Assembly: GCF_024397915.1 (NCBI RefSeq)
Contig: NZ_CP073347.1
Coordinates: 3,038,001-3,102,000, forward strand
DNA length: 64,000 nt
Source of the DNA: Marinobacterium rhizophilum
Lineage (GTDB): Bacteria > Pseudomonadota > Gammaproteobacteria > Pseudomonadales > Balneatricaceae
Reading direction: 5' to 3'
Part shown: one piece after another, positions 51,234 through 60,772 of the stretch
Numbering within the stretch: the first letter of the stretch is position 1
How the letters are laid out: each line of letters begins with the position of its first letter
Notes under the pieces: model-generated
The model's input: the letters and a program-made list of their open reading frames with translations, nothing else
Told to the model about the DNA's origin: nothing
Databases searched by the model: none
Translations under genes and position numbers: made by a program

Positions 51234-51334
51234 CCGGGCAGAATCCCGCTCAGCTCCCTCGACCGCTCCCTTGACAGCCCCCCCGGCGGGCCAGACAATG
51301 GACGCCCTATTCGCAAGCCTAAGGTTCACCCGTC

Positions 51335-52621
51335 TTGGAAGACGCATCGATAAGCACCCTCATCGGGATTCTCATCTTCCTCATCTTTTGTTCGGCTTTT
51401 TTCTCCAGCTCTGAAACCGGCATGATGTCGCTTAACCGCTACAGATTACGGCATCTGGTGAAAAACAAGCACCGCGGCGCGCGCAAGGCCAGCCGCTTGC
51501 TGGAAAGGCCCGACCGACTGATTGGCGTGATCCTCATCGGCAACAACTTCGTCAACATTCTGGCCTCTGCTATCGCCACGGTGATTGCCGTGCGCCTGTG
51601 GGGCGATGCCGGTATCGCCATCGCCACGGCGGGCCTGACGCTGATCATTCTTATCTTTGCCGAAGTGTCCCCCAAGACCGTTGCCGCCATGTTCCCCGAG
51701 CGCATCGCCTTCCCTGCATCCTATGTGCTGCTGCCGCTGCTGAAGCTGACCTACCCGCTGGTCTGGATCGTCAACAGCATCACCAACAGCCTGCTGCGCC
51801 TGTTTGGCGTCAAGGTCGGCGAAGGCAACAACCATCTGCTCAGCACCGAAGAGTTGCGCACCCTGGTACACGAGGCCGGCGCCCTGCTGCCCCAGACCAA
51901 CCAGTCGATGCTGCTCGGCGTACTGGAGCTGAACGACGTTACCGTCAGCGACATCATGATTCCGCGCAACGAAGTCGAAGGCATTGACCTGGACCATGAT
52001 CTGGATCAGCTGCTGTATCAGCTGTCCCACACCAGCCATACGCGCCTGCCCGTCTACCACGGTGATATCAACAAGGCGGTCGGTACACTGCACATGCGCA
52101 ACCTGGCCCAGCTGATTCAGCAGGGACAGGTTACCAAGGCATCCATATTGCAAGTGGTACGCGAGGCCTACTTCGTTCCCGAAAGCACCCCGCTGCACAC
52201 CCAGCTGCTCAACTTTCAGAACGAAAGCCGCCGCATAGGTCTGGTGGTGGATGAATATGGTGACATTCAGGGCATCGTCACGCTGGAAGACATTCTGGAG
52301 GAAATCGTTGGCGAGCTGTCGGCGCAGAACAAGGCAAGCAACCAGGAAATTCACCCCCAGGAAGACGGCAGTTTCTTTATTGAAGGTACCGCCTATATTC
52401 GCGAGATCAACAAGAGCCTGGGCTGGGACCTGCCCACCGACGGACCCAAAACCCTTAACGGCCTGATCACCGAAAACCTGGAATCCATCCCCGATGCCAA
52501 TATCTGCCTGGAACTAAACAACTACCGCTTTGAAACCCTGCAGATCAGCGACAACCTGATCAAGACGGCACGGGTAATGCGCTACCAGACAGATATGCTG
52601 AGCGACGAAGACGCCGCCTGA
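51335..52621 (+). CDS. CNNM/DUF21-CBS-CorC transporter-like protein (CorB/YfjD family)
   Basis: This 428-residue protein starts at a TTG (51335: MEDASISTLIGIL); homologues such as E. coli YfjD begin here and no ATG fits. It has a DUF21 membrane domain (SSSETGMMSLNRYRLRHL, RLIGVILIGNNFVNILAS, EVSPKTVAAMFPERIAFP), a CBS pair (about 205-325; VSDIMIPRNEVEGID and GDIQGIVTLEDILEEIVGEL), and a C-terminal CorC/HlyC domain. CNNM/CorB proteins are magnesium exporters; E. coli paralogues affect cobalt and magnesium tolerance. Confidence 0.94.
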   Translation: MEDASISTLIGILIFLIFCSAFFSSSETGMMSLNRYRLRHLVKNKHRGARKASRLLERPDRLIGVILIGNNFVNILASAIATVIAVRLWGDAGIAIATAGLTLIILIFAEVSPKTVAAMFPERIAFPASYVLLPLLKLTYPLVWIVNSITNSLLRLFGVKVGEGNNHLLSTEELRTLVHEAGALLPQTNQSMLLGVLELNDVTVSDIMIPRNEVEGIDLDHDLDQLLYQLSHTSHTRLPVYHGDINKAVGTLHMRNLAQLIQQGQVTKASILQVVREAYFVPESTPLHTQLLNFQNESRRIGLVVDEYGDIQGIVTLEDILEEIVGELSAQNKASNQEIHPQEDGSFFIEGTAYIREINKSLGWDLPTDGPKTLNGLITENLESIPDANICLELNNYRFETLQISDNLIKTARVMRYQTDMLSDEDAA

Positions 52622-52644
52622 TGCTCCACGGGCGCCAAGCCAGA

Positions 52645-52953
52645 CTACTGCGCCGGCGCCAATTTTTGCTCCACGCTGCTGATCTTGTCGGCCATGGTCT
52701 GCTCACGGTCCGTACGGGTTCCGACCCGCATGGACGTGGACACCCGGGGCGCGCCCATCTCGTGCAGCACTTCGTGGCAACGCCTTACCGCAGCGAACAC
52801 CGCTTCCCATTCGCCTTCCACGTTGGTGCCATAGGCATGCATCTGGTGACTCAGGCCTGCATCCTGAAAAACCCGCTGGCAGGCAGCGACATGGGGCGAG
52901 ACCGAAACGCCAACACCCAGTGGCACCACACACAGATCGATCATTACGTTCAT
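52645..52953 (-). CDS. MTH1187/YkoF-type thiamine-binding family protein
   Basis: This 102-residue ferredoxin-like protein has MIDLCVVPLGVGVSVSPHV at the N terminus and GLSHQMHAYGTNVEGEWEAV and RVSTSMRVGTRTD in the body, the MTH1187 (UPF0045) pattern. Related YkoF proteins bind thiamine. It ends 23 bases from the convergent CorB-like gene and is followed upstream by the DUF1289 gene with a 10-base gap. Confidence 0.88.
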   Translation of the reverse strand: MNVMIDLCVVPLGVGVSVSPHVAACQRVFQDAGLSHQMHAYGTNVEGEWEAVFAAVRRCHEVLHEMGAPRVSTSMRVGTRTDREQTMADKISSVEQKLAPAQ

Positions 52954-52963
52954 ATTCAGCCCC

Positions 52964-53155
52964 CTAACAGATTTCGCCCTTTTCGCGCCGTCGGATCAAC
53001 GCAAACACCGCACGTTTCTCGTCATTGTCCAGCACCCCCCATTCCGCGATTTCCATCGCATTGCGCAGGCAACCAGTACACAGGTTATGCTCACCCGGGC
53101 AGCAAGCCCCCACACAGGGGCTGCGTAGCGGACGTTCTTTCTCGACCTTGTCCAT
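52964..53155 (-). CDS. DUF1289 small Cys-rich protein
   Basis: This 63-residue protein (ATG at 53155, GGAGTGAT directly upstream) has the DUF1289 four-Cys pattern SPCVGACCPGEHNLCTGCLRN followed by EIAEWGVLDNDEKRAVF. The Cys residues probably hold a metal or cluster; the function is unknown. It starts 25 bases after the Nudix gene stop. Confidence 0.9.
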   Translation of the reverse strand: MDKVEKERPLRSPCVGACCPGEHNLCTGCLRNAMEIAEWGVLDNDEKRAVFALIRRREKGEIC

Positions 53156-53180
53156 ATCACTCCAGCAAACAGAAATAGCG

Positions 53181-53777
53181 TCAATAACCACCAGGCTCGT
53201 GCTCCGGCCGGGGTTTCATCGGAATGCCGGCATCAAACCCCACATTCAGCAGTTCCACCAGCATGTAGGCGGTCAACCCCCAGATAACGTAGCCCTGGTA
53301 TTCATAAGCCGGTACATAGTGCGTCATGCCGCGAAAACGCACGATATCGGTACGCTGACGCCGGTCTTCCATAAAGAAACTCAGGGGCACCCGGAACAGG
53401 CTTTCCAGCTCCGCCGGGCTCGGCGTCAGCACCACATCCTGCGGCACAATGCCGACCCAGGGCGTCACCTGCAGCTGGTGCTTGGACATAACCTGCCCCA
53501 GCGGGCCCAGCACATCCACCAGAGCGGGCTCCAGACCAACTTCCTCCTGCGCCTCGCGCAAGGCGGTATACAGCAAATCCGGATCGGTATCATCCTGCTT
53601 GCCACCGGGGAAGGCGACCTCGCCACGGTGAGTCGACAAATGGGAGGCACGGCGCGTCAGTATGACCTCCGGCTCGGCGCTGTCGGTCAGGGCGATCAGT
53701 ACGCTGGCATTGGGGCGCTCGGACAGCAGGCGGCGCGGCCGGTAATCCGCCAGACGGCGGCGAAGCAACTCAAGCAT
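53181..53777 (-). CDS. nudL: coenzyme A pyrophosphatase (Nudix, NudL type)
   Basis: From the ATG at 53777 (MLELLRRRLADYRP) the protein has 198 residues. It has the Nudix box GGKQDDTDPDLLYTALREAQEEVGL and the preceding UPF0035/CoA signature LTRRASHLSTHRGEVAFPGG, which separates CoA pyrophosphatases from other Nudix enzymes. The physiological role is probably removal of oxidised CoA. Confidence 0.93.
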   Translation of the reverse strand: MLELLRRRLADYRPRRLLSERPNASVLIALTDSAEPEVILTRRASHLSTHRGEVAFPGGKQDDTDPDLLYTALREAQEEVGLEPALVDVLGPLGQVMSKHQLQVTPWVGIVPQDVVLTPSPAELESLFRVPLSFFMEDRRQRTDIVRFRGMTHYVPAYEYQGYVIWGLTAYMLVELLNVGFDAGIPMKPRPEHEPGGY

Positions 53778-53919
53778 GACGTTATTCTTCAGCGAATAGT
53801 AGCAACATGATACCGCGCCGCGGGCCCAAAGATGAATGCAAAACCGCCACCGGGCGCATCTTCCTTGGCGCCGGCAAAGACATGCCATTAGAATGGGGAG
53901 ATTCACAAGAGGACATGCC

Positions 53920-54474
53920 TTGAACTATTGCAGCCATTGCGGGCACAGCGTCAGCCAGACCATCCCCGCGGGAGACAATCGCCCGCGTCATGTCTGTGAT
54001 CGCTGCGGCACCATACACTACCAGAACCCCCGCATTATCGCCGGCTGCCTGCCGGTCCTGGGAGATCGCGTGCTGCTGTGCAAGCGGGCGATCGCGCCGC
54101 GCATTGGCTACTGGACACTGCCGGCCGGCTTCATGGAGAACGGCGAGTCCACCGAGCAGGCCGCGGCCCGCGAAACGCTTGAGGAAGCCCGTGCCGAGGT
54201 GGAGGTTGGCGAGCTGTACACCGTTACGGCAATTCTGCACGCCAACCAGGTACAGATGCTCTATCTGGCACAGCTGAAAACACCGGAATTCGGGCCGGGA
54301 GAGGAGTCGCTGGAAGTCGAGCTTTTCGCCGAGGATGAAATCCCCTGGGAAGACCTGGCATTCCAGACCATCCACAATGCACTGCGGCTCTATTTTGAAG
54401 ACCGCCGCCGCAACCGCTTTCCGTTACGGCATATAGACCTGGACACCCCCCGGGGAAAATACATGGCCTGCTAG
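53920..54474 (+). CDS. Nudix hydrolase with N-terminal zinc ribbon
   Basis: This 184-residue protein starts at a TTG (53920: MNYCSHCGHSV), with AGAGGA at 6-base spacing, which matches homologues; the longer ATG frame is not supported. The zinc ribbon (CSHCG and CDRCG) is followed by the box GFMENGESTEQAAARETLEEAR and the upstream YWTLPAG. It is related to NudC-like and Pseudomonas NUDIX proteins; the substrate is unknown (NADH pyrophosphatase is possible, but it is much shorter than NudC). Confidence 0.93.
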   Translation: MNYCSHCGHSVSQTIPAGDNRPRHVCDRCGTIHYQNPRIIAGCLPVLGDRVLLCKRAIAPRIGYWTLPAGFMENGESTEQAAARETLEEARAEVEVGELYTVTAILHANQVQMLYLAQLKTPEFGPGEESLEVELFAEDEIPWEDLAFQTIHNALRLYFEDRRRNRFPLRHIDLDTPRGKYMAC

Positions 54475-54489
54475 GCAGCGCACACCGGC

Positions 54490-55443
54490 TCAGCGCGGGC
54501 CGTAGAGATTCTCAAACTGGGTTTTGATCTGCGCCAGGTTGTCACGCACATAGGCCAAAAAGGCCTCCGCCACCGGCGTCAGGTGCTTGCTGCGCGGATA
54601 CACGGTGCACCAGGAACGACGCAACGGAAAACCGGTCACCTGCGCCTGCTGCAGCAAGCCGTTATCCAGCTCCAGCTGCACACTCAGGCGCGGCATCACC
54701 GCCACCCCCAGCCCCGCCAGAACGCCATGCTTGATGGCGGCGTTGGACCCGAGCTCCATATAGCCACTCAGCGGCAGCCGATGCTCGGAGCAAAAAGACT
54801 CCAGTGCCCGGCGCGTGCCCGAGCCCTGCTCGCGCAGCAGTAGCGGCTGCGACAGAAAGGTTGCCAGTGGCACTGACTTTTTCTTGCCCAGCGGGTGACC
54901 CGCCGGCACCAGCGCAATCAGCTCGTTGTCCAGGAAGGGCATAAAGGTCAGCGAACGGTCTTCGGGCACCATCCCCATGATCACCAGGTCATCATGGTTT
55001 TCCGCCAGCCGCTCAATGGCCTGGGCACGGTTGACCACCTTCATCCTGACCTCAACCTTGGGGTACTTCTTCAGAAAGCCCGACAGCAGATGTGGCACCA
55101 CATACTGAGTCGTACTGACCGCTGCCAGGCTCAGGGTGCCTGATACCGTGCCCTCCAGCTCCGACAGCTGCATCTGCAGCTGTTCCAGTTCGCCAAAAAT
55201 CTGCCGCACACTGCTGGCCAGCTGGTCACCCGCCGCGGTGGTATAGAGCTTTTTACCGACATAGTCGAACAGCGGCTGCCCCAGCGCCTGTTCGAGCTGG
55301 CGTATCTGGGCACTGATGGCCGGCTGTGTCAGCCCAAGCTCAGCGGCAGCACGGCTATACCCTTTCAGGCGATAGACCGCAGCGAATACCTGCAGTTGGC
55401 GAAATGACAGCCTGTTAAGCAGCTGCGGCAGCGAGTAAGCCAT
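54490..55443 (-). CDS. pycR: LysR-family regulator, PycR-like
   Basis: This 317-residue LysR protein has the HTH at the N terminus (LSFRQLQVFAAVYRLKGYSRAAAELGLTQ... AISAQIRQLE) and an effector domain with GTVSGTLSLAAVSTTQYVVPHLL. It is divergent from the biotin carboxylase gene across 191 bases, exactly the layout of Pseudomonas pycR-pycA-pycB. The role in activating pyruvate carboxylase is inferred from synteny; a CbbR-type role is possible, but no cbb genes are present. Confidence 0.85.
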   Translation of the reverse strand: MAYSLPQLLNRLSFRQLQVFAAVYRLKGYSRAAAELGLTQPAISAQIRQLEQALGQPLFDYVGKKLYTTAAGDQLASSVRQIFGELEQLQMQLSELEGTVSGTLSLAAVSTTQYVVPHLLSGFLKKYPKVEVRMKVVNRAQAIERLAENHDDLVIMGMVPEDRSLTFMPFLDNELIALVPAGHPLGKKKSVPLATFLSQPLLLREQGSGTRRALESFCSEHRLPLSGYMELGSNAAIKHGVLAGLGVAVMPRLSVQLELDNGLLQQAQVTGFPLRRSWCTVYPRSKHLTPVAEAFLAYVRDNLAQIKTQFENLYGPR

Positions 55444-55634
55444 ACTTGTATCTCAACAATTCCACAGGAAGCGAACCCGCAAGGGTGACTTCCAGACTAT
55501 ATATAAGGCAAAATTTATACTAAAACAAAAAAATATCAATTTTTAAATAGGATTAGCCCTGTACTACCTTAAAAGCGGTCACTGACGCACCACTTTCATC
55601 GTCGCCTGTGCGTTCCCGTTGACGGAGAAACTCA
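55444..55634. promoter_or_regulatory. AT-rich divergent control region of pycR and pycA
   Basis: These 191 bases include an AT-rich stretch (55500-55550, with poly-A and TTTTTAAAT tracts) unlike the GC-rich surroundings. LysR proteins typically bind T-N11-A sites in such gaps; several TA-rich candidates exist, but none is symmetrical enough to name. GGAG precedes pycA by 6-7 bases. Confidence 0.6.
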
Positions 55635-57050
55635 ATGTTCAAAAAGCTGTTGATCGCCAACCGCGGCGAGATTGCCGTTCGGATTGTACGGGCCTGCGCC
55701 GAAATGGGTATCCGCTCGGTTGCCATCTACACCGAGCCCGACCGCTATGCGCTGCACGTCAAGCGCGCCGACGAGGCCCACTTCGCCGGCGCAGACCCGC
55801 TGGCGGGCTACCTGGACCCGCGCCGCATTGTTAGTCTGGCCGTTGAAACCGGCTGTGACGCCATTCACCCGGGCTACGGATTCCTGTCTGAAAACGCAGA
55901 GTTCGCCCGCATCTGCAGCGAACGTGGCATTGCCTTTGTCGGCCCCAGCAGTGACGTCATTTCCCGCATGGGCGACAAGACCGCTGCGCGCAGCAGCATG
56001 ATCCGCGCCGGCATTCCTGTCACGCCCGGCTCCGACGGCAACCTCAGCGACCTCAAACAGGCGCTCAGCGTCGCCGAGCAGATCGGTTATCCGGTCATGC
56101 TCAAGGCCACTTCCGGTGGTGGTGGCCGCGGCATTCGACGCTGCGACACGTCGGAAGAGCTGCGTTCCCAATACCCCCGCGTGATCTCAGAGGCCACCAA
56201 GGCCTTTGGGTCGGCCGATGTTTTCCTCGAGAAGTGCATCGTCGATCCCAAGCACATCGAAGTCCAGATCCTTGCGGACAGCCAGGGCGAGGCCATCCAC
56301 CTGTTCGAGCGTGACTGCTCCATCCAGCGGCGCAACCAGAAGCTGATCGAGATCGCACCCAGCCCGCAACTGACGCCGGAACAGCGCGCCTATGTGGGCG
56401 AACTGGCGGTGCGCGCCGCCCGGGCGGTGAATTATGAAAATGCCGGCACCGTGGAGTTTCTGCTGTCGAATAACGAAGTGTACTTCATGGAAATGAATAC
56501 ACGGGTACAGGTCGAGCACACCATTACCGAGCAGATCACCGGGATCGATATCGTACGTGAGCAGATTCGCATCGCCGCGGGCCTGCCGCTGCAATACCGC
56601 CAGCAGGATATCCAGCACCGTGGTTACGCGTTGCAGTTTCGTATTAATGCGGAAGACCCCAAAAACAACTTCCTGCCAAGCTTTGGCAAGATCACCCGTT
56701 ACTACGCCCCCGGGGGCCCCGGCGTACGCACCGATACGGCCATCTATACCGGCTACACGATACCGCCCTATTTTGACTCCATGTGCCTGAAACTGGTGGT
56801 CTGGGCACTGAACTGGGAAGACGCCCTGGATCGCGGTGCCCGCGCCCTGGCCGACATGCGCCTGCAGGGTGTACGCACCACCGCGCCCTACTACCAGGAA
56901 ATTCTCAAAAGCGCCGACTTTCGCAGCGGCCAGTTCAATACCAGCTTTGTCCCCGAGCATCCGGAGCTGCTGAACTACTCGGAAAAACGCCACCCCAGCG
57001 AAATTGCGCTGGCCATCGCCGCGGCCATTGCCGCCCATGCCGGGCTCTGA
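55635..57050 (+). CDS. pycA: pyruvate carboxylase subunit A (biotin carboxylase)
   Basis: This 471-residue biotin carboxylase of the AccC type has FKKLLIANRGEIAVRIVRAC at the start, the ATP-grasp Gly loop LKATSGGGGRGIR, EVYFMEMNTRVQVEHTITE, and the catalytic Lys and Arg. Because it is followed by an oxaloacetate decarboxylase-like B subunit and not by accB, it is assigned as the A subunit of the two-subunit pyruvate carboxylase, which carboxylates biotin for oxaloacetate synthesis. It is 100 bases upstream of pycB. Confidence 0.93.
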   Translation: MFKKLLIANRGEIAVRIVRACAEMGIRSVAIYTEPDRYALHVKRADEAHFAGADPLAGYLDPRRIVSLAVETGCDAIHPGYGFLSENAEFARICSERGIAFVGPSSDVISRMGDKTAARSSMIRAGIPVTPGSDGNLSDLKQALSVAEQIGYPVMLKATSGGGGRGIRRCDTSEELRSQYPRVISEATKAFGSADVFLEKCIVDPKHIEVQILADSQGEAIHLFERDCSIQRRNQKLIEIAPSPQLTPEQRAYVGELAVRAARAVNYENAGTVEFLLSNNEVYFMEMNTRVQVEHTITEQITGIDIVREQIRIAAGLPLQYRQQDIQHRGYALQFRINAEDPKNNFLPSFGKITRYYAPGGPGVRTDTAIYTGYTIPPYFDSMCLKLVVWALNWEDALDRGARALADMRLQGVRTTAPYYQEILKSADFRSGQFNTSFVPEHPELLNYSEKRHPSEIALAIAAAIAAHAGL

Positions 57051-57150
57051 AGGCCAGACATGCGACGGCGACAAGGCCGTTCGGGATACAAGAATCAGCA
57101 TTGCGGGCCGTGCCTGAACCATCAACCAGGCAGCGCCCGGAGGAATGAAA

Positions 57151-58944
57151 ATGAGCAAAGTGAATGTAACCGACGTTATTCTGCGCGACGCCCACCAGTC
57201 CCTGATTGCGACCCGCATGCGCACCGAAGACATGCTGCCCATCTGCGACAAGCTGGACCAGGTGGGCTACTGGTCGCTGGAGGTCTGGGGCGGCGCCACC
57301 TTTGATGCCTGCGTGCGCTTTCTAAAGGAAGATCCCTGGGAGCGCCTGCGCCAGCTCAGGGCAGCCCTGCCCAATACGCGCCTGCAGATGCTGCTGCGCG
57401 GCCAGAACCTGCTGGGCTACCGCCACTACGCCGATGATGTGGTCGAGGCCTTTGTCGAGCGCGCCGCGGCCAATGGCATTGATGTCTTTCGCGTCTTTGA
57501 CGCCCTGAACGACCTGCGCAACCTGGAAACAGCCATCAAGGCGGTGAAGAAAGCCGGCAAGCATGCCCAGGGCACCATCTGCTACACCACCAGCCCGGTC
57601 CACACCACCAAGCTCTTCGTCAAGCAAGCCAAGGCACTGCAGAAGATGGGAGCTGACTCCATCGCGCTGAAGGACATGGCCGGTCTGCTCACACCCTATG
57701 CCACCTTCGAGCTGGTGAAGGCGCTGCGCAAGGCCGTCAAACTGCCGATCTTTATCCATTCTCACAACACCGCGGGCATCGCTGCCCAGTGCCAGCTCAA
57801 GGCCATCGAAGCCGGTGCCGAACACATCGACACCGCCCTCTCGGCCTTTGCCGGCGGCACCAGCCACCCGGCCACCGAATCCCAGGTGGCGGCGTTGCGC
57901 GACTCGCCCTGGGATACCGGCCTGGACCTGGAGCTGTTGCAGGAGATCTCCGACTACTTTCGTGCAGTGCGCAAGAAATACCACCAGTTCGAGAGCGAGT
58001 TCACCCGCGAGGATGTCGGCGTGCAGATCAATCAGGTGCCGGGCGGCATGATGTCGAACCTCGCCAACCAGCTCAAGGAGCAGAACGCCCTGGGGCGGAT
58101 AAAGGACGTCTTCGCCGAAATCCCCCGCGTGCGCGAAGACCTCGGTTTCCCGCCGCTGGTCACGCCCACCTCCCAGATCGTTGGCACCCAGGCGGTGCTG
58201 AACGTGCTGTCCGGCAAGCGCTACAACACCATTACCAACGAAGTGAAGCGCTACCTGGCAGGCGGCTACGGCCAGCCGCCGGCGGAGGTCGACAAACAGC
58301 TGCAAAAACAGGCCATCGGCAATGGCGAGGTCAATGAAGGCCGACCGGCCGATCTGCTGCCACCCGAAATGACACGACTGGAAAAGGAAATCGGCGACCT
58401 GGCCAAAAGCCCGGAGGATGTGCTCACCTTCGCGATGTTCCAGGATATTGGCCGGCAGTTCCTCACCGAACGCCGCGACGGCACCCTGCAACCCGAAGTA
58501 CTGCAGGGTATCGAAAGCACGACACGCAGCGTGGATGAAGGTGTACCCACCGAGTTCAAGATCGACCTGCACGGCGAGACCTACGAAATCGCCGTTACCG
58601 GTGTTGGCACCCTGGAATCAGGCAAGCGCCATATCTTCATGACTATGGACGGCATGCCCGAGGAAGTGGTGTTCGAACCACTGAACCTGTATGTCGCCGG
58701 TGCAACCAGTAGCCGCGCCAAGGCCAGCAGCCCGGGCCATGTCACTACCGCCATGCCGGGCAACATCGTTGATGTCCTGGTCGCTGTGGGAGATACCGTC
58801 AGTGCGGGCCAGGCCATACTGGTAACCGAAGCCATGAAGATGGAGACAGAGATACAGGCGCCGATTGCCGGCCACATCAAGGCCGTGCATGTCGCCAAGG
58901 GCGACCGGATCACTCCGGGTGAAGTTCTGATCGAGATCGAGTAA
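57151..58944 (+). CDS. pycB: pyruvate carboxylase subunit B (carboxyltransferase with biotin carrier)
   Basis: From the ATG at 57151 (GGAGG 7 bases upstream) this is a 597-residue protein with the carboxyltransferase TIM barrel (VTDVILRDAHQSLIATRMRT metal-binding Asp; VFDALNDLRNLETAI; LKDMAGLLTPY; IHSHNTAGI), the PYC/OADA domain (to about 480), and a biotinyl domain at the C terminus with AMKM (VTEAMKMETEIQAPIAGHI). The oxaloacetate decarboxylase alpha chain is alike, but no oadB/oadG genes are nearby, which favours the anaplerotic pyruvate carboxylase. Confidence 0.94.
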   Translation: MSKVNVTDVILRDAHQSLIATRMRTEDMLPICDKLDQVGYWSLEVWGGATFDACVRFLKEDPWERLRQLRAALPNTRLQMLLRGQNLLGYRHYADDVVEAFVERAAANGIDVFRVFDALNDLRNLETAIKAVKKAGKHAQGTICYTTSPVHTTKLFVKQAKALQKMGADSIALKDMAGLLTPYATFELVKALRKAVKLPIFIHSHNTAGIAAQCQLKAIEAGAEHIDTALSAFAGGTSHPATESQVAALRDSPWDTGLDLELLQEISDYFRAVRKKYHQFESEFTREDVGVQINQVPGGMMSNLANQLKEQNALGRIKDVFAEIPRVREDLGFPPLVTPTSQIVGTQAVLNVLSGKRYNTITNEVKRYLAGGYGQPPAEVDKQLQKQAIGNGEVNEGRPADLLPPEMTRLEKEIGDLAKSPEDVLTFAMFQDIGRQFLTERRDGTLQPEVLQGIESTTRSVDEGVPTEFKIDLHGETYEIAVTGVGTLESGKRHIFMTMDGMPEEVVFEPLNLYVAGATSSRAKASSPGHVTTAMPGNIVDVLVAVGDTVSAGQAILVTEAMKMETEIQAPIAGHIKAVHVAKGDRITPGEVLIEIE

Positions 58945-58950
58945 ATCGCC

Positions 58951-58973
58951 GCGGCACCGCCCGCCGGTGCCGC
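58951..58973. terminator. GC-rich hairpin between pycB and the EamA gene
   Basis: A perfect 9-bp stem (GCGGCACCG / CGGTGCCGC) with loop CCCGC starts 7 bases after the pycB stop, between convergent genes. A T-run is lacking (CCCCTT follows), so efficiency as an intrinsic terminator is uncertain. Confidence 0.5.
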
Positions 58974-58992
58974 CCCTTCTGGCCTGTGCCGC

Positions 58993-59895
58993 CTAGCCCA
59001 CGACCATCTGCGTCGCAGGCCTGGGCCCTGGCCATTGACTCAACACCACCCCGCCAACAATCAGTGCCGCGGCACCCAACTGCTGCAGGCTCAGGGTTTC
59101 GCGCAGAAGCACGTACGCCAGAATAACGGTAAACACCGGAATCAGGTTGATGTAGGCCGAAGCCTGGCTCGCCGGAATCAGTGACACACCGAGATTAAAC
59201 AGTCCATAGGCAAAAATGTTCACCACCAGGCCCAGATACAGAATGGCCAGCACCGCCTGCCAGACCCAGACCGCTGGCAACTCGACAGTGGGCACTGCCA
59301 GCAAAGGCACAAAAAACAGCGTGCCACAGAAAGACTGCAGCGCTGTCAGCAGCCAGGGCGAATAACGCGACGACAGTCGCTTGAGGCACAGGGTATAGAG
59401 CATCGCGCACAGCATGGCGCAAAACTCGAGGAAGTTACCCAGCAAGGGATTGGGCGCGATCTGCGACACCGGCGCGGTAAAACTCAGCCACAGTGCCCCA
59501 GCCACCGCCAGTGCAAACCCCAGCCAGGCCTGCAACCGCAGGCGTTCACGCAGGAAAAACCAGGCTCCCACGGCCACCAGCAACGGCAGCAGCGCCGTGA
59601 TCATGCCTGCCTGGGCTGCGCTGGTGTATTGCAGCGCGCTGGCCTCAAACAGGAAATACAGACAGGGTTCGGCCAGCATGAGCAGGCCAATCAGCTTCCA
59701 GTCCCCGGCACGGTAATCCACGGGCCCGAACCTGCGCAACACCCAGATAAAACAGCATGACGCCACCAGCATGCGCCCGGCCAGCACCACCATGGGATCG
59801 TAGTGGCGAAACGCCAGCTTAAGGGCAATAAAGGCACTGGCCCACAACAGCATGGCCAGCGTAAGGCAAAGAATTGGAGCGACACGGGAAGACAT
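58993..59895 (-). CDS. EamA/DMT family transporter
   Basis: This 300-residue protein has ten membrane helices in two EamA repeats (helices near 10-30, 65-135 and 180-285) and the family pattern ASAFIALKLAFRHYDPMVVLAGRM in the first repeat and ASAYINLIPVFTVILAYVLLRE in the second. DMT proteins export or import small metabolites; the substrate cannot be told. It is a single minus-strand gene, convergent with pycB. Confidence 0.88.
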   Translation of the reverse strand: MSSRVAPILCLTLAMLLWASAFIALKLAFRHYDPMVVLAGRMLVASCCFIWVLRRFGPVDYRAGDWKLIGLLMLAEPCLYFLFEASALQYTSAAQAGMITALLPLLVAVGAWFFLRERLRLQAWLGFALAVAGALWLSFTAPVSQIAPNPLLGNFLEFCAMLCAMLYTLCLKRLSSRYSPWLLTALQSFCGTLFFVPLLAVPTVELPAVWVWQAVLAILYLGLVVNIFAYGLFNLGVSLIPASQASAYINLIPVFTVILAYVLLRETLSLQQLGAAALIVGGVVLSQWPGPRPATQMVVG

Positions 59896-60095
59896 GGCGG
59901 AAATATCCTGCAGCGCGACCCAAAGCAGGGCCGCGATAAAATCGCGGTAGAGTAGCGCGACGGGCAGCGAATGAAAGTCAATAATTCTGCGACTGTATCA
60001 ATAATACTAATACCGCAACCTCCGCGACCATACGGGTATATCCCTACGGCATGCTAAGATGCGCGACTTCACCATTCCTTCTGAGCCCTGCCCCG

Positions 60096-60704
60096 ATGAG
60101 CCTGCTGGTTACCACCTGGATCAAGTTCCTGTTCCTCTTTGCACCTTTTTTCGTTGTCTCGATGTTCCTGTCCCTGACCCGCAATGACAGCCGCATCGAG
60201 CGCCGCTCCATTGCCAATCGCGCCGTCTTCGCCGCCTTCTGCATCTGCCTGCTGCTGTTCTTCTTTGGCAGCCCCATGTTTGATGCGCTGGGCATCACCC
60301 TGGACTCTTTCCGCATCGGCGCTGGCATACTGCTGTTCCTGTCCGCTGTCAGCCTGGTGCGCGACGGCGTGCGCGTCAACGCCGACGTTCCCGATGAACA
60401 GCGCGATGATATTGCCGTGGTTCCCCTGGCCATCCCTACCATCGTCGGGCCGGCCACCATCGGTGCGATCCTGGTGTACGGCGCCGAATTGCAGGGGCTG
60501 GCCTTGGTACTGGGCATTGCCGGCATGATGCTGGCGCTCGGCTGCCTGCTGGGCCTGCTACATGTTGCCGGCGCCCTGGAGCGCCTTTTGGGGCGTACCG
60601 GACTCAATATACTCAGCAAGGTCACCGGCCTGATCCTGGCCGCCATGGCCTCCCAGATCGTACTCACCGGCATTCACGGCTTTTTGCGGGCAAACGGCAC
60701 CTGA
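60096..60704 (+). CDS. MarC family membrane protein
   Basis: From the ATG at 60096 this is a 202-residue protein with six membrane helices. MarC signatures are LFAPFFVVSMFLSLTRND near the N terminus, GSPMFDALGITLDSFRIGAGILLF, and VVPLAIPTIVGPATIG. The function of MarC proteins is unknown; the early link to antibiotic resistance has not held. It is divergent from the EamA gene across 200 bases. Confidence 0.9.
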   Translation: MSLLVTTWIKFLFLFAPFFVVSMFLSLTRNDSRIERRSIANRAVFAAFCICLLLFFFGSPMFDALGITLDSFRIGAGILLFLSAVSLVRDGVRVNADVPDEQRDDIAVVPLAIPTIVGPATIGAILVYGAELQGLALVLGIAGMMLALGCLLGLLHVAGALERLLGRTGLNILSKVTGLILAAMASQIVLTGIHGFLRANGT

Positions 60705-60772
60705 AAGCCGACAACAGCGGAGCGACCCGGGGTCTAGTATTAAACCTGAGACCACAGCAGAGGCCGGGAACG

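Noticed and set aside
57151..58944. Oxaloacetate decarboxylase alpha subunit (sodium pump)
   Set aside because: No oadB or oadG genes are adjacent, and the LysR/biotin carboxylase arrangement matches pseudomonad pyruvate carboxylase.
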